Shown: in pieces, positions 1 to 11,115 of the stretch
How the letters are laid out: each line of letters opens with the position of its first letter
How positions within the stretch are numbered: position 1 is the stretch's first letter
Program-made: the position numbers and the translations under genes
Notes under the pieces: generated by a model
Databases searched by the model: none
What the model was told of the DNA's origin: nothing
What the model saw: only the letters and a program-made list of their open reading frames with translations
Origin: Emergomyces orientalis
Taxonomy: Eukaryota; Ascomycota; Eurotiomycetes; Onygenales; Ajellomycetaceae
Assembly (NCBI GenBank): GCA_002110485.1
Contig: MOWL01000053.1
Location: 48,297 to 112,296, forward strand
DNA length: 64,000 bases
Direction: 5' to 3'

Positions 1-2016
1 GCCTCATTTCGCCCCCACACCTTTCAATATGTGCTCTTGACTCAACCAAGAGCATTCTTTCCTGGAGGACCTAACGACTTATTGTGAAAATTGGCCCCCG
101 CCTTTGGCGCAATAATTCTGAACGTCTAGAAAGCCAATTTGGGCGTTAAAGCAAGTTGAATCGGCAGAAGCCAATCATAACACGATGTAATGTACTTTTA
201 GTGTAGCGAAATAAAATGTAAATAAATACAATCTTGTCATAAAAATGTAATGTAATGTAATGAAGGCGGGGAACGCATAATTGGGTGGGAAGATCCATGC
301 CTCCAATGCCCCGATGCCCGATTGCTGGGTGCTGATGATATCGGGTCACATGATCCCTGCCGACAGACCGAGAAGAATTGCTCAACCTGGTCGACTGAGT
401 TGTGCCTCGAGCTATGCGGACCCGATGTCATTACCATGTGTGGTCAACGCTCTTTTACATAGAAATAAATGTGCCATATTAAAGGGTCCTCATCCTCTCT
501 TAAATTCCTGCTAAGTTGCTAACATCAGTTGAAAAAAGATATGACATTTCGGCTTTTCGTCTCTATTATTGCATTGCATTGCATTGCATTGTATTGCATT
601 GCGCTCAATTAAGACGCCCTCGATCAGCATGCTCTGGGATTCCTGTTTCGCCCTCCTTTCAACTCCGCCAATCTGTTCCCTCCTCCTTCCGCTTGTTCAG
701 CACCAACAGTGACCAATATGAGATTGGCAAATCCTCGGATTACCGCATACTGATTGCTCCAAAATGCTTTGATGTCGAGTCCCATTGTTCCAAGCCGCAA
801 TGGAGGGAAGGGAAGGGGGAAGGGGGTAGGGGGCCTCATGCCGCTGTTTATAAAACGGATCTCGCTCCCTGGATGTATTTACAATCATTACACCTCAATA
901 GCACGCCTAGGTTTCAGTGTCTGCGGCTTGCCTTGACAATGACTGGATCCCTCAATTCACACCAACACACTCCCTCCAAACCAATCGAAGCGAAATCGAA
1001 CACATATCTGTGTTTGGAGCTGTTGCAGCATACCCCAATCCTGGATTGTGAAGCGGCTGAGAAGCGACAGTCCATCTGGTCAGTCTTCTTCTGGCATGAA
1101 GAAGGGCCACAACCCCATGTCTCGCCTCTACGTGCTTTTGCGAGACGCGTACTGCAGCAGCTTTCGGCTCTCAAACGAAAGCTTTTATTACGCTTGCAAA
1201 GCATGTGGGCAGCAACCAACTCAGCCGGTCGGAGGATCAGTATCGTCCTCCCAATTTGCGGACTCTAGCCATCGCTTTCGTGTAACATGTACTCGTGAAT
1301 TTTCTGTGGTTCAGTCCATGGACTTCTCAGGAGGTACGTACGTCAGCGGTCGTACGATTTCCATAACCTCGAAGAACGGGAATCTCCTTCAGTCAGACGA
1401 TCTTTTCACCGTCAAACGTACGAGCACGAGACGAGACGTGGAACCTGTGCCTCGGGAAACGTGGTCGCGGCCCTTTGAAGGGAAAGGAGAAGAACGTAAG
1501 CCGTCAGAATTGCGTCGCAATATCGCCCAAGGGACGCAGCCAGATATTGAAGCTGAAAATTGGCGTAAGAACCACCTTTCTGTCCCTATTCCCCGCCCTC
1601 CCCTCAGTTATTTTATCGGCGAATATTAAATCTCGCTCAGGTCTGTTAAACACTACATTCTACGGAGAACCGCCAACAAGGAAGCGGCGGCGATCAATGC
1701 AAAGTGAGCGAGGGATTGAACATCCTTTAAAGAAGAGAGCTGGATCAAGCTTTGATCACTAGGTGAACTAATCCGGTTCGAATCCATCAAGGAGTGCGGT
1801 TGGAAGAAGTGGGTAGCAAAATAATCCACAGAACTTGAGATTGATGATTATCTTTCCTTCTCTTCATATTTGTAGTTTCTATAAATGTAGTCATTTCAAG
1901 ACTGTTCCGCGGGTGCTCCGTGATGGGATTGGCTTACATTTGAACAAGATGTCATACTAAGGCAAGACCTGACTGTGGACTAAGCAATATTTCATGGAAT
2001 TGAGCAATACGTGTTA
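1..2016. other. Region with no convincing gene
   Basis: No frame here shows a recognisable domain or a credible spliced structure. The longest open frames (516-1268 and 1048-1629, plus strand) begin in or near simple repeats, have no homology I recognise, and are read as chance ORFs. The stretch holds two pentanucleotide microsatellites, (TAATG)n at about 245-265 and (ATTGC)n at about 570-600. Confidence 0.6.
570..600. repeat. (ATTGC)n microsatellite
   Basis: About six near-perfect copies of a five-base unit (ATTGC, one copy with GTATT) run in tandem. A related (TAATG)n tract sits at 245-265. Both are simple-sequence repeats and explain the repetitive residues of the ORFs that cross them. 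Confidence 0.85.
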
Positions 2017-2384
2017 GGGAGGTTTAGCCAGCCAAATTTATCGGTTCGGTTCGGTTGTGGGTCTCTATAGAGAGAATATTACTGGCAGTTCATTTTTGCG
2101 CTAGATAATAAAAAGACTCTCATCTCCACCCAACCGAACAGCATTATAAGTAACGTTCATATACGTTCGGGAACTAACATGAACTAACTTGACCTGATTA
2201 GTCCGCTGAAATCTTGAGTTTATTACTTGTGCCCACAAAACAGGCAGATCCTCAGCATCCTGATGGCATTCAAATTCAGATGATTAATATCTTATTAATC
2301 AGAAGCTGGTGGCTTGCCCTAATAGCAGCTAGAAAACGGGCCCCACCCAACCGAACCGAACAGTAAAAACTGGCTAAACCTCCC
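2017..2384. mobile_element. 368-bp MITE with TA target duplication
   Basis: The left end GGGAGGTTTAGCCAG and the right end CTGGCTAAACCTCCC are perfect inverted repeats. Further in, a CGGTTCGGTTCGGTTG block faces its complement CAACCGAACCGAAC. Both outer ends are flanked by TA (2015-2016 and 2385-2386). The element is non-coding. Small size, terminal inverted repeats and a TA duplication are the marks of a Tc1/mariner-type MITE that depends on a transposase elsewhere. The family assignment is inferred from the TA duplication only. Confidence 0.8.
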
Positions 2385-2558
2385 TATTGAAGCAAGCAAA
2401 TCATTCACCGAAACTCCGACCATGGATGGATTGATATTTCCTTTTTCAGCTTAGCGCCTACATATTCTCTCGGAAACGACCAAAACAACCACAGAACAAC
2501 CCTATATTACTCATTGACTTCGTAATTCATATCTTCTGACATTAGAACCGCTTCCAGG

Positions 2559-2711
2559 ATGGAAGATGAGTTGGCCTCGCTGCGAAGGGAGTTACGTCTC
2601 GAAAGAAGTCGCCGAGAGAATGCAGAGGCACAAGCCAAGGAGCAGCAACTCCGAGAAGAAGAGCAGCGACGCCGAGAAGAGGCTGAACGACGACTCGCGA
2701 CTGTTTCATGA
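2559..2711 (+). pseudogene. Coiled-coil header fragment (50 aa)
   Basis: ATG at 2559 opens a 50-residue frame that is almost wholly charged: Arg, Glu and Gln in heptad-like order, the composition of a single coiled coil. It ends at TGA 2709-2711 with no domain following. The composition matches the N-terminal header (residues about 14-82) of the REase-kinase-like protein at 4559. The most likely reading is a truncated paralogue of that gene. A genuine small coiled-coil protein cannot be excluded. Confidence 0.45.
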
Positions 2712-2901
2712 TAGCTCCTTGGAGTCAGAGTGATGGGACAAATATGGGTACGGCACAGGAGTGGACGCCTCTAATTGGTTGTTCAAATATTCCACAAGTC
2801 ACGTGTAGGTATCACAGGCAGACTCTGGCCAAATAACAATCACAAATACTGCCTGCAAACGCAGCCAGCCGAAGCTTCCTCCACATACTTATATTGCTAA
2901 T

Positions 2902-3474
2902 ATGGCAGAATTATCACCAGATGAAAGTAGGGTCATCAAAAATCATCCTTTAGCCAAGTCACTCAGGGGCGCTGAAGGCTCAGTTCCACATCCTCCACCT
3001 ACAAAAGACCACTTGGTAGCTCTCCGGCAAAAACATGGCCACACTCTCCGGCAGTTAATAATGCAGTATGCCACTTGGCTCGGATTCACTAGAGATGACG
3101 CCGCTATTTTCTTAAAAAACTTGGACCTCGTAAAAGTGGTCCTCACAGTCCCACACTTGTGCCTAGTGTGGAGTACCCCAAAATCAAAGCTGGAAGCACT
3201 TGGATCAGCCCGTAATCCGATGAGGAGCCGTCCACGTGGGTCGATCGATGGTTTCGTGGCTAATGCCTGCTCAATATTGAGATTATATGAAGCAGTATTG
3301 ACTCCACCTAGGTCCTCACCGTTAGCTATTTCTCATTCCAGGAACATTTGCGGCATCAGGTCAAATTCTATCTCGCTGCTTGCGCACGGTCTCCTTCCCA
3401 ACCAATCTACACTCCTTTTAGCAGCATGCTCCGCAAATTCAGAGCCCCAAAATCATCAACGGATGATGAACTGA
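2902..3474 (+). CDS. Hypothetical protein, 190 aa
   Basis: An open frame starts at ATG 2902. The first 75 residues look protein-like (mixed charge, amphipathic segments, a Pro-rich stretch near residue 35). The later part is less convincing and has possible short introns, for example GT at 3130 with AG near 3166. The true exon structure is therefore uncertain, and the 3' part may belong with the segment at 3348-3841. I recognise no family. Confidence 0.35.
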   Translation: MAELSPDESRVIKNHPLAKSLRGAEGSVPHPPPTKDHLVALRQKHGHTLRQLIMQYATWLGFTRDDAAIFLKNLDLVKVVLTVPHLCLVWSTPKSKLEALGSARNPMRSRPRGSIDGFVANACSILRLYEAVLTPPRSSPLAISHSRNICGIRSNSISLLAHGLLPNQSTLLLAACSANSEPQNHQRMMN

Positions 3475-3606
3475 GATATATATGCTCCGGAGAGGTATGT
3501 TCCCGCCTCCTACTTAAAAATGGCATTTACTATAGGATCTAACAGAAGTAGCTCGGTTGCGATGCGTGCAAGATCGAATCAGGACCTCAAAAAGAAATAA
3601 TAGCTC

Positions 3607-3841
3607 CAACCTCCCCCCCTACAGGCACAGTTGCGGTCATAGTCGACATATCCAACCAAGGTGGTGCTCTCAAAGTTCACCGGACGTCAGACAATAGTTG
3701 GGGGAATGTGTTTATTGGCATGATTGGATCAGATGACGATGAAGAAAACATCAAGAGCCTAGTTATTGTGCCTTGGGATGCCGCATGGTATTATCGTTCT
3801 ATCGGAGATATAAAATTAAAGTATGTTGTAAAGGGACGTTA
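3607..3841 (+). CDS. C-terminal exon of a small PWxxxWYY-type protein
   Basis: The frame from the possible acceptor CCTACAG near 3627 to TAG at 3839-3841 encodes a short segment rich in Val/Ile. It ends in Pro-Trp-Asp-x2-Trp-Tyr-Tyr-x2-Ile-Gly. The same layout (T-V-x-V-V, Gln-Gly, Val-His, then P-W-N-x2-W-Y-Y-x2-I-G) ends the minus-strand gene at 34192-34590, so the two are paralogues. The upstream exons are not resolved. One candidate exon is 3348-3495, ending at a GTATGT donor, but its phase does not join cleanly. Function unknown. Confidence 0.4.
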
Positions 3842-4056
3842 GGCCATGATTATTGAAGGAATACTTGATGGCGCTGTGCACTGAAATATACTCACCCTTC
3901 CTGTAGATGGGCTCATGGACAGCGAGGACAAGCGACACGATTGATCTAACAAATACTAAAAGTCCTACTCCTATCTGGCATAGGATGACCTGATTCAATG
4001 AAGCAAGTCGCCCAGTATTCCCAAGTGCCATCGAACCCAACCACACTGCGTGGCCG

Positions 4057-6293
4057 CCTCCACTGCAGATAGTCGCTGCCACAGATGCAGAGAACTGGAA
4101 TATGCGATGCGCTTCCACATCCCTTTGGTCATGATTCATAGAAATTGTAGAGAATCCTCCCATCATTTACATTATAAGTCTACTCTTATATATCCTAGAA
4201 GCCATCAGGGTGATCTCCAACGCTGTAGTGGCTGGGAGGAAGTTCGTGTTAAAGTAATATCGCATCCGACCCCATCCAAACATATATCAACCATTACTTT
4301 TTGACTACAAGTATAAGTCGGCAAAGCGGGCTGCCTCTGGGGTTTTGCAAAAAGGAATAGATAGGACTTGAACAGTGATGTCGTATCACTATGACGTTTG
4401 GTGCGGGTAAACGTTGATCCGTGTTATTTTGGGCGACACGCCTGGCACTATATCTCGTTTCCTGTTCCGACCACCTCACCTCTAGCCACTAAATTCCTGG
4501 TACCCAATTTTATTTTATTTTATTTTATTTTTTGATATAACTCTTTTATCCCTCTCTAATGGCCGATGACAGTTCACCAGATTACAAGGCTCTCTTCCTT
4601 AGAGCGGAAGCGGAACGAAGGCAGGCAGAAGAATTGAGAAGGCAGGCAGAAGAGCGAGAGAGACACGAAGGAGAGTTGCGAAGGCAGGCAGAAGAGCGAG
4701 AAAGACACGAAGGAGAGTTGCGAAGGCAGGCAGAAGAGCGAGGGGCACGGGAAGCAGTGTGGCGAAGGGAGGCAGAAGAATCGAGAATGCAGGCAGAAGA
4801 GCGAGAGGCAGAGGTAAAAGTGCGCAGCCAGCCGACAACACTCGAAGAGCTCATCAAAGGTTGTCATGATTCATTCTCCCGGCCTTTGCAGGTTGGAACG
4901 CCATCCCACTCCACAAAGGGGAGTATTCCACCACCCACTGGGAAGTACTGCCCAACGAGCCTTCGCTTTTGGTCAAGTTGTCCGGTTCAACTGCAAGAAA
5001 TTTATGATTCGGTTTTCACTGACCTCCAACCAGCTGGAAAAGACGCACCTCGGCTATTCACATCTCTCCTTGTACTAAATGAACTTGGTCGGCGGTATTC
5101 TAGCCGAAAACTACGAAGTGAAAAGGATCTGGAACACTACGAGCGAACCGCTGTGGAAGATCATGTCCATGATATCATAGCCGAGCTATGCAAAATACCT
5201 GATGCTCGAGAGAGGTTCCGGCTTGGAGATGGGATCATGTTTGAAAATCATGAAAATCTTCTACAGACATCAGAAGAGTCAGAGGTACAGCTGCTTGATG
5301 AATCCAGCACAAAAAATCCTAAACCAGATTCATTCTGTATTCATCGGATCAACGGTTCCACCAATACTTTGATTACGACAGTCGAGTATAAGCCGCCACA
5401 CAAGCTCTCGGTTGAAAATCTCCGAACGGGTCTTCGATCGATGAAGCTCTGGGAAGAGATTGTTAAATCAGACACAATCCCCAAGAGCGATGAGCTGAAC
5501 AAGGATGAAAAGTTGAGATATAATGCGGAACAGCTGACATGCTCAGTTTTGGTTCAGGAGTATCATGTCATGATCCAAGCTGGGCTGGAGTACTCCTACA
5601 TAACTAATGGATTTGCTATTGTTCTTCTTCGTGTTCCATACAGCGATCCTAGTACACTCTATTACTATCTCTGTGAACCAAACATGGATGTGATTTCAGA
5701 AAATCCTGGGGTCTTGTATCAGTCAAAGACAGCTATTGCCAGAATATTATGTCTCTGTCTGATGTCCTTTCTCTCGGATATCCGTGACCAGAAGTGGCGA
5801 AATGCTGCAAGATCCCAGCTCCATATATGGAAGACAAGTTTTGACTTTACACGGTCGCAAATCCCCGATGACGAGCTGCAACAGACTCCTCCAGGATCGG
5901 AATATGCAAGCTCGGAATATATGCCCTCTGAACATCTACCATCATCTCCGTTACAACCCGGCCATCGAGTTTCTACCCGATCTCAAACCACCTGTGCACC
6001 AATGGATACCTCGCCTTTGAGTGATCATATGGATTCTTCCGACTCCGACTCTAACCAAGCAGCGCACGGCCGGAAGCGGGGCATCAGCCAAGTGATGTCC
6101 TCCCCGCCCAGCCAGCGTTCATCGGCGCGCCCAGCAGGTCCTAGGCCATCGAGCGGCCAGAGCCAACACACGGCACGTTACTGTACGCAGCGATGCTTAT
6201 TGGGTTTGCAACAGGGAGGTGAATTGGACCATCAATGCCCTAATGTTTCTCTCCACCGGCGAGGCCAGAATGATGATCGACATTGTATCGATG
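4057..6293 (+). repeat. Segmental duplication, copy A (inverted to 19943-22075)
   Basis: This segment, which includes about 500 bp upstream of the REase-kinase gene and roughly its first three quarters, is nearly identical to the reverse complement of 19943-22075. Homology begins at CTCCACTGCAGATAGTCGCT near 4058 and stops at CATTGTATCGATGC near 6293. Beyond these points the two loci are unrelated. The copies are inverted and about 13.6 kb apart. Confidence 0.85.
4507..4533. repeat. (TTTTA)n microsatellite in 5' flank
   Basis: About five tandem TTTTA units lie 25-50 bases upstream of the ATG at 4559. The inverted copy near 21600-21630 has lost the regular repeat. Confidence 0.8.
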
Positions 6294-6922
6294 CAAGGAA
6301 GCTTGTGCAGATACTGAATGAACAGCTCGATCGTGACCTTGATCATAACTGCACACCATTTGGGACTTGTGGATCGTATGGTGCACCCTTCAAGATCACT
6401 TGTGCTACATATGGCTACACTCTTGTTGGAAAGGGGACAACAGCCGGGCTATGGAAAGTTGTCTCACGTGAAGCAGAAATATACCGGGTTCTTCGGAAAG
6501 CGCAGTGTTCTGCTGTCCCTGTATTTCTGGGGACGATTGATTTGAAATTGTTCCTTTTCCTCCATGGTGCTGGGGACATCCGCCATATGCTTCTCATGGG
6601 TTGGGCGGGGGAAAGTATAGAGAACGTCAAAGACAAGGAAGTGCTAAGTCGTGAGATTTCCAGGTCGAAGAAGGAAATCCGCATGCTAGGAGTGGTACAT
6701 AAAGACCTGCGGTCTGCCAACATGTTATGGAATGACGAGCTGCGCCGGGTCCTGATCATAGACTTTCACCGGTCCGGCATAGACAGGCGCCCGATGAACA
6801 AGCGGGTTGGTTCCTTGAAAAGGTCACTGCATCAGGTGGGCAGGTCGAAACGACCCTGTAATAACAGTGGCTGGACTGGGCATATCTCCATGACAGAGTC
6901 AGACGTCCAGAGTAGCGCCTGA
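4559..6922 (+). CDS. Coiled-coil / PD-(D/E)XK-like / kinase-like protein, 787 aa
   Basis: One uninterrupted frame from ATG 4559 to TGA 6922. Residues 14-82 form a Glu/Arg/Gln coiled coil that contains two 14-residue (42-bp) repeats. In the middle, Pro256-Asp257-Ser and, 19 residues on, Val275-Glu-Tyr-Lys278 match the D...E-x-K core of PD-(D/E)XK nucleases. A Ser/Pro-rich linker (about 440-530) follows. The C-terminal part resembles fungal kinase-like domains: His714-Lys-Asp716 to Asn721 as the catalytic loop (HxD...N), Leu-Trp-Asn after it, and Ile-Ile-Asp735-Phe as the metal-binding motif. The glycine loop is weak, so activity is unproven. An REase-like domain fused to a kinase domain is known from Crinkler-type effectors and related fungal families; that link is inference. 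The last 60 residues look unrelated and may be read-through after a truncated kinase C-lobe. Confidence 0.75.
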   Translation: MADDSSPDYKALFLRAEAERRQAEELRRQAEERERHEGELRRQAEERERHEGELRRQAEERGAREAVWRREAEESRMQAEEREAEVKVRSQPTTLEELIKGCHDSFSRPLQVGTPSHSTKGSIPPPTGKYCPTSLRFWSSCPVQLQEIYDSVFTDLQPAGKDAPRLFTSLLVLNELGRRYSSRKLRSEKDLEHYERTAVEDHVHDIIAELCKIPDARERFRLGDGIMFENHENLLQTSEESEVQLLDESSTKNPKPDSFCIHRINGSTNTLITTVEYKPPHKLSVENLRTGLRSMKLWEEIVKSDTIPKSDELNKDEKLRYNAEQLTCSVLVQEYHVMIQAGLEYSYITNGFAIVLLRVPYSDPSTLYYYLCEPNMDVISENPGVLYQSKTAIARILCLCLMSFLSDIRDQKWRNAARSQLHIWKTSFDFTRSQIPDDELQQTPPGSEYASSEYMPSEHLPSSPLQPGHRVSTRSQTTCAPMDTSPLSDHMDSSDSDSNQAAHGRKRGISQVMSSPPSQRSSARPAGPRPSSGQSQHTARYCTQRCLLGLQQGGELDHQCPNVSLHRRGQNDDRHCIDARKLVQILNEQLDRDLDHNCTPFGTCGSYGAPFKITCATYGYTLVGKGTTAGLWKVVSREAEIYRVLRKAQCSAVPVFLGTIDLKLFLFLHGAGDIRHMLLMGWAGESIENVKDKEVLSREISRSKKEIRMLGVVHKDLRSANMLWNDELRRVLIIDFHRSGIDRRPMNKRVGSLKRSLHQVGRSKRPCNNSGWTGHISMTESDVQSSA

Positions 6923-7321
6923 ATGGTAGGGCAGTGTTGAGTGAGAGTTGTGAGACGGGCCTGAAGATGCTCTTGTCTTCTTGTCAAATTGTTCTTTATT
7001 TGTCTTTGGATTGGATTGTCTAAAGACATATGACTTTCACCAATCGATTTTCCTATCCAGACTTTAAGTTTTTACATCTAAGAATAGAATATCTACATAG
7101 CAGACGTGGAAAAATCCAGATGACAATTGCCGCATGTGGCCTGCGTAGACCACGCCCCTGTCAACTGGCCCATTCCTCAAATCGGAAACAACTCGGGCAT
7201 ATTTCACCGAGGTTAGTGGTGTAAAGCGCTAGTGAAATGGGCCTTCATGGCTGTGAACTGAGCTTCAGGGGTACGTAGAAGATTGGCTTTTGTATGATAT
7301 GACAAACTACATGTTCCCGAT
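6923..7321. other. Intergenic, nothing recognised
   Basis: About 400 bp lie between the 3' ends of the plus-strand REase-kinase gene and the minus-strand Myb-RTC4 gene. The small ORF at 7030-7224 has no supporting feature. Confidence 0.6.
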
Positions 7322-10129
7322 TCACTCAAGATTAAGCAAATTCCCGATTTTGTTGCTCTCCTTCAGAATCCAGCGGGCCCCTTTGGCATCGACTCCCATG
7401 TCCTCCTGAACCAACATCTCCAGCAGTTCGGGAACCAAGACCTCCTGGGCATACACAACGGTCCCATACTTCGACGCCACGCTATCGATGCCGGCCAGTG
7501 AGTCGATGGCATCTTTAAAGTGAGACACGACATGCGCTGAGCTGGGGGGAAGGTCAGTGAAGAGGTTCTTCGGTGGGTTCGCGGGGTTGGGGTTGGGGTT
7601 GGGGGGGTGTTTCTTCACGCACAGAATCTCATGGCCTCTAAGTCCATAGTAGCCAGTACTGTGCAAGACACTCCGGGAGAGGATCTTCCTGCCATGCTTC
7701 CGCACTTTCTTGTGCACAACACTCTTATAGCGGGAGCGGTACCCGGAATCATCGAGGATCCGGCGCAGGCGAGGATGGAATTGAGTCAACTGATCATCGA
7801 GGCGGTCCCAAGCAATGATGGGATAACGAAGTCGGGACCACTCGCGCCGTGCGGTTTCCTTTCGGTGCTTCTCGCAGAACCGCAACTGCTCGCGGACCCG
7901 CATGCGATTGTTGGCGGCATTGAACGCACTGGAAGCCTCTACCTCGACCACAGAATTGCACACCGGGCACATGGCGGTCACTGTTGAGGACGGAGATGGT
8001 GTGCGGGGTTTCGCATTTGGCGTGGCCGGATCATCTGCTGGTTGGGGTTGTCCGCCGGGATAGCGATGTGAAGTTTCGAGGGGCGTGGGCGGCTTCGATA
8101 TTGAAAGGGGTTCACCAGCCGACGCACGACCTGGTAGGCTCGCATGGCATCAGTAAGTACCCATTGCACACATTCTACGCATGGGCGCGCTTACAGTTCC
8201 CCTCTTGCCTCCGCTTGTCGGTGGGGGGGTCGGTGTGGTTGCTTGCATGCGTATTCTGAAGTTTTGTGTACCATCGCTGCCGCAAGGAGCCGAGTTGTCT
8301 GTGTGGAAACCGCTCCTCGATCTCCGGCCAAGGGAAACCGTCCTGCTTCAGGGCCACCAGGCGGACATCCTCCTCTCGAGTCCAGCGACGTCTTTTCCCG
8401 TCCGGACCCTCGACCTTCCGTCCGCCGTAATCTCTTTCGGTGTCGGCCGCCGCTGTCGTCTCGCCCGCGAGATCTGAGGCGGTCATTGGACGGCCCGTGA
8501 CCATCTCGAAAACGACTTGGGCCACCGTAGATGACAGCATCACAGCTTCCCCTCGGGCCAACAACGGAATAGGGCAACTACGCCTCTCCGCTTCAATTGG
8601 AGGTCGTGAGTGGGCAGGTGTGTCCGGGCCATGGTCCGTGTTCCAGGGGGGCGTGGAACGGTCCTTCGCAGTCGTCGCTCGCACCCTGCTGTCTTCCCGT
8701 TCGACACCTTCACGACCTGCAGCGGCTGCTGCTCTTGGGATCCGAAACCGAGGACGGCGCGACGCAGCGTCGGATGGCTGTGTGGGAAGCCTGCGACGCT
8801 TCGGTGGCGGTTTTGTTGGGTCATCCTCTTCGCTGCTCGCACGGTAGTCGTCATCTGTGCCGTCGGAGGGTGCGCAGGAGCCACCCGTGTCGGACATGGT
8901 CCTGTCGTCTTCGAAACACTGCACGGGTTTCCCGGGAAGCTTACCGTCCTGAATACCGGGGACCTCACGCCTCGATCGTGCACGAGTCTTCCGTTGGCGG
9001 GTCCGGAGTCGGCTGCTTGGCCCATTCTCGTACCGCATCGAGCTTGATATGTCTTCTTCGAGGCGATCCGCTATGACAGGCACTTCGACCGCGACCATGG
9101 GGTGCATGGCACCGGTACCGACCCCGGGCTGGCGTTGTCTCTTGAGCGGGGTAGAGCGTCCACCGGCGATGCCAGTGCCGGCTTCGTCGCTTCCAGCACC
9201 CGCCTTGGGAGAGTGAGATATGGATGTTGCACGGCTAGAAGTGTCTCGTTTGGCGGAAGACGTGAAGGTGCTGTCAACGGTAGACCCGTCCGCAGTGCTG
9301 TCATCAGAGTCTACCACGATCGGCGGATCGGAGGGCAGAGAGTCGTCGCCCTGACTGCTTCGGGGCCATTCTCGTCTATGCGACTTATCCTGATCCGACC
9401 CCCGCTCCAACAAGCCAGCCTGCGGAATCGAATCCAGTACGGGCGTTGGACTGCCGTCGCCACGAAGAGTCTTTGTGCTGGTGGATCCGACCAGGCTGCA
9501 TTCTACGGCGGACGAAGGATCCGGTAAGGATTCGTCGCCTTTCTCCAGGCCTCTGTCCTCATCCCCATCAGGAAAACCTAGGAGGCGCCCTGGTGTTAGA
9601 AACCGGTCTGGCCAGATAGAATAAAAATGAACAAGGGGAAGACAGAGAGAGAGCGAGCCGGCTACCTACCGTGAGAACCGTGTCTCTCATCATTCAAACA
9701 CCGGCTCGAGCGCTCCACGTCTGCATCACTGGGGATGGGAACGCAGAGAGATGGATTGAGATCGGCCGCATCAAGTCCCGCGAGGAATTCATCAAAATCA
9801 TTCGGGCGAGTATCCTCTGCCCGAGACTGGTCGTCATGGTGATCTTGGAAGGGGGGGTAAGACGGAACATGCGAAAGACGACTGGAGGGAGGAGGACGAG
9901 GGGGTAAAGGGTGGGAGAGTGTTTGAGGGCTGATGGAAGGTGCAGGGACCGTCTGGAGATAATTGCATGTAGAGAGTATTGGGTAATGGGGTTGGACTTG
10001 TGGTTGAGGTTGATGACTAGCGGGCACGGGTCTTGAAGGGGGGAGATTCGCGGGGTTAGAGGGCCAAGGAGTTTTGGCAGCCCTCAAAGGGGGATTGGAA
10101 AGGGTATAGACGTTCCAGTCGCTGCACAT
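7322..10129 (-). CDS. Myb/SANT - RTC4 domain protein, three exons, 887 aa
   Basis: I assembled exons 10129-9670, 9589-8195 and 8130-7322 on the minus strand. The introns are 80 and 64 nt, with GTAGGT...CTAACACCAG and GTAAGC...CTACCAG. The spliced length is 2664 nt, exactly 888 codons, and both junctions keep frame. The N-terminal 150 residues are Pro/Ser-rich. A long acidic, Ser-rich linker follows. A Myb/SANT repeat lies at about 553-600 (Lys-Arg-Arg-Arg-Trp556-Thr-Arg-Glu-Glu, then Trp and a second Trp-Tyr). Residues about 670-880 form an RTC4-like domain (Cys673-Pro-Val-Cys676, Phe-Cys-x2-His, Gly-Tyr-Tyr-Gly-x-Arg-Gly). RTC4 domains are named after yeast Rtc4 (restriction of telomere capping). 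The Myb repeat predicts DNA binding in the nucleus. The gene lies with its promoter toward the GC-rich terminus at 11626 and has a truncated copy at 51.7-53.5 kb. Myb genes have been reported as Starship accessory genes, so a role in the element is possible. Confidence 0.85.
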
Positions 10130-11095
10130 GTTCGCAGAAAAGATGGTGATCCCGCCCTGAACCAAGGAGACTCGCTCAGGTACTTCGTTGGAACGGCAGT
10201 GGTGAATTCATGGGGGGAAGGAGAGCATTTATCTACAGTTTTCGACGAGCGTGAGCCTCTCCAACCAAACATCTTTTCGGCCACCGGATCCCAGGATCCC
10301 AGCCTCCCCTCACCGCATGAACCGCACATGTAACACCGAAATGTAACCCAAAGCAGGTGCGAATAGCGATCAGCCACGTCCATCTCCTGTCGGGGGGACG
10401 CAGAAGCGGCGCCACAGCCTCCTACCCCATCCAGGTCCAATTTCGCTCGAAGGTTCCAGGTGTGGAAGGCGCGAGAACCATGGACGAATCGGATACGAAT
10501 CCCCCAAGGAGAACGAGAACGAGCGGCACACGACGGCTGTGCACACATGCAGCTACAGCCTCGCTTACGCGGCCTCCTCGCACCTTCGGCCCTGCGCCTT
10601 CGTCCTCTATCACACCATCCTCGCATCGCTACATGGCGTACGCGGCACGGACATGCTCCGGAACGCCCGATGCGACTTCAGCTCGCTCGCGCACATATCG
10701 CAGGGATTTCCTGCTGGGGTTGACGGGTCACACCACAAGATCGCCACACCGGAGCTGGAGCTGAAACTGGGGTCCTTCGAACCACGGGCATCTGAGAAGG
10801 GAGGCTGGAAACGCAGCCCTTTCCAGTTATTTCTCCGTCCGACACGTAGGCACCAGCAAATGACAAGGCGAAGAACGCGTCCAAGAGTCGGGGAAAGAAT
10901 GGCGCCTGTTCCTGTTCAGCGACGCCGCAATTGGGATCGACCACCCATTCATTCCCACGGGGTTTCACCGAAATGAGGCATTTTTGCCATTGGCCGCTGA
11001 GCAGGAGGCACGTCAGCAGCAGGAGAGAGGGGTTACAGAGGGAACGGGGAACTGTGGGTCGGGTCAACCGGCTGCTGATACGGGAGGGGATATCC

Positions 11096-11115
11096 TTTTT
11101 TTTTTTTTTTTGTTT
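11096..11115. repeat. Poly(T) tract in 5' flank of the Myb module
   Basis: A long T run, directly followed by a G-rich stretch, lies within the duplicated flank. The second copy has a similar T/G run near 54530-54560, so it predates the duplication. Confidence 0.75.

Noticed and set aside
516..1268. 250-aa plus-strand ORF
   Set aside because: It starts in an (ATTGC)n repeat, shows no domain, and has no supporting exon signals.
4574..4867. Minus-strand Leu/Cys/Phe-rich ORFs opposite the coiled coil
   Set aside because: They mirror the repetitive Glu/Arg/Gln codons of the coding strand; a similar set appears opposite the second copy at 21366-21593.
8144..9527. Several plus-strand ORFs of 90-160 aa
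   Set aside because: They are antisense to exons 2 and 3 of the Myb-RTC4 gene; GC-rich DNA leaves shadow frames open. The same shadows recur at 51726-52814.
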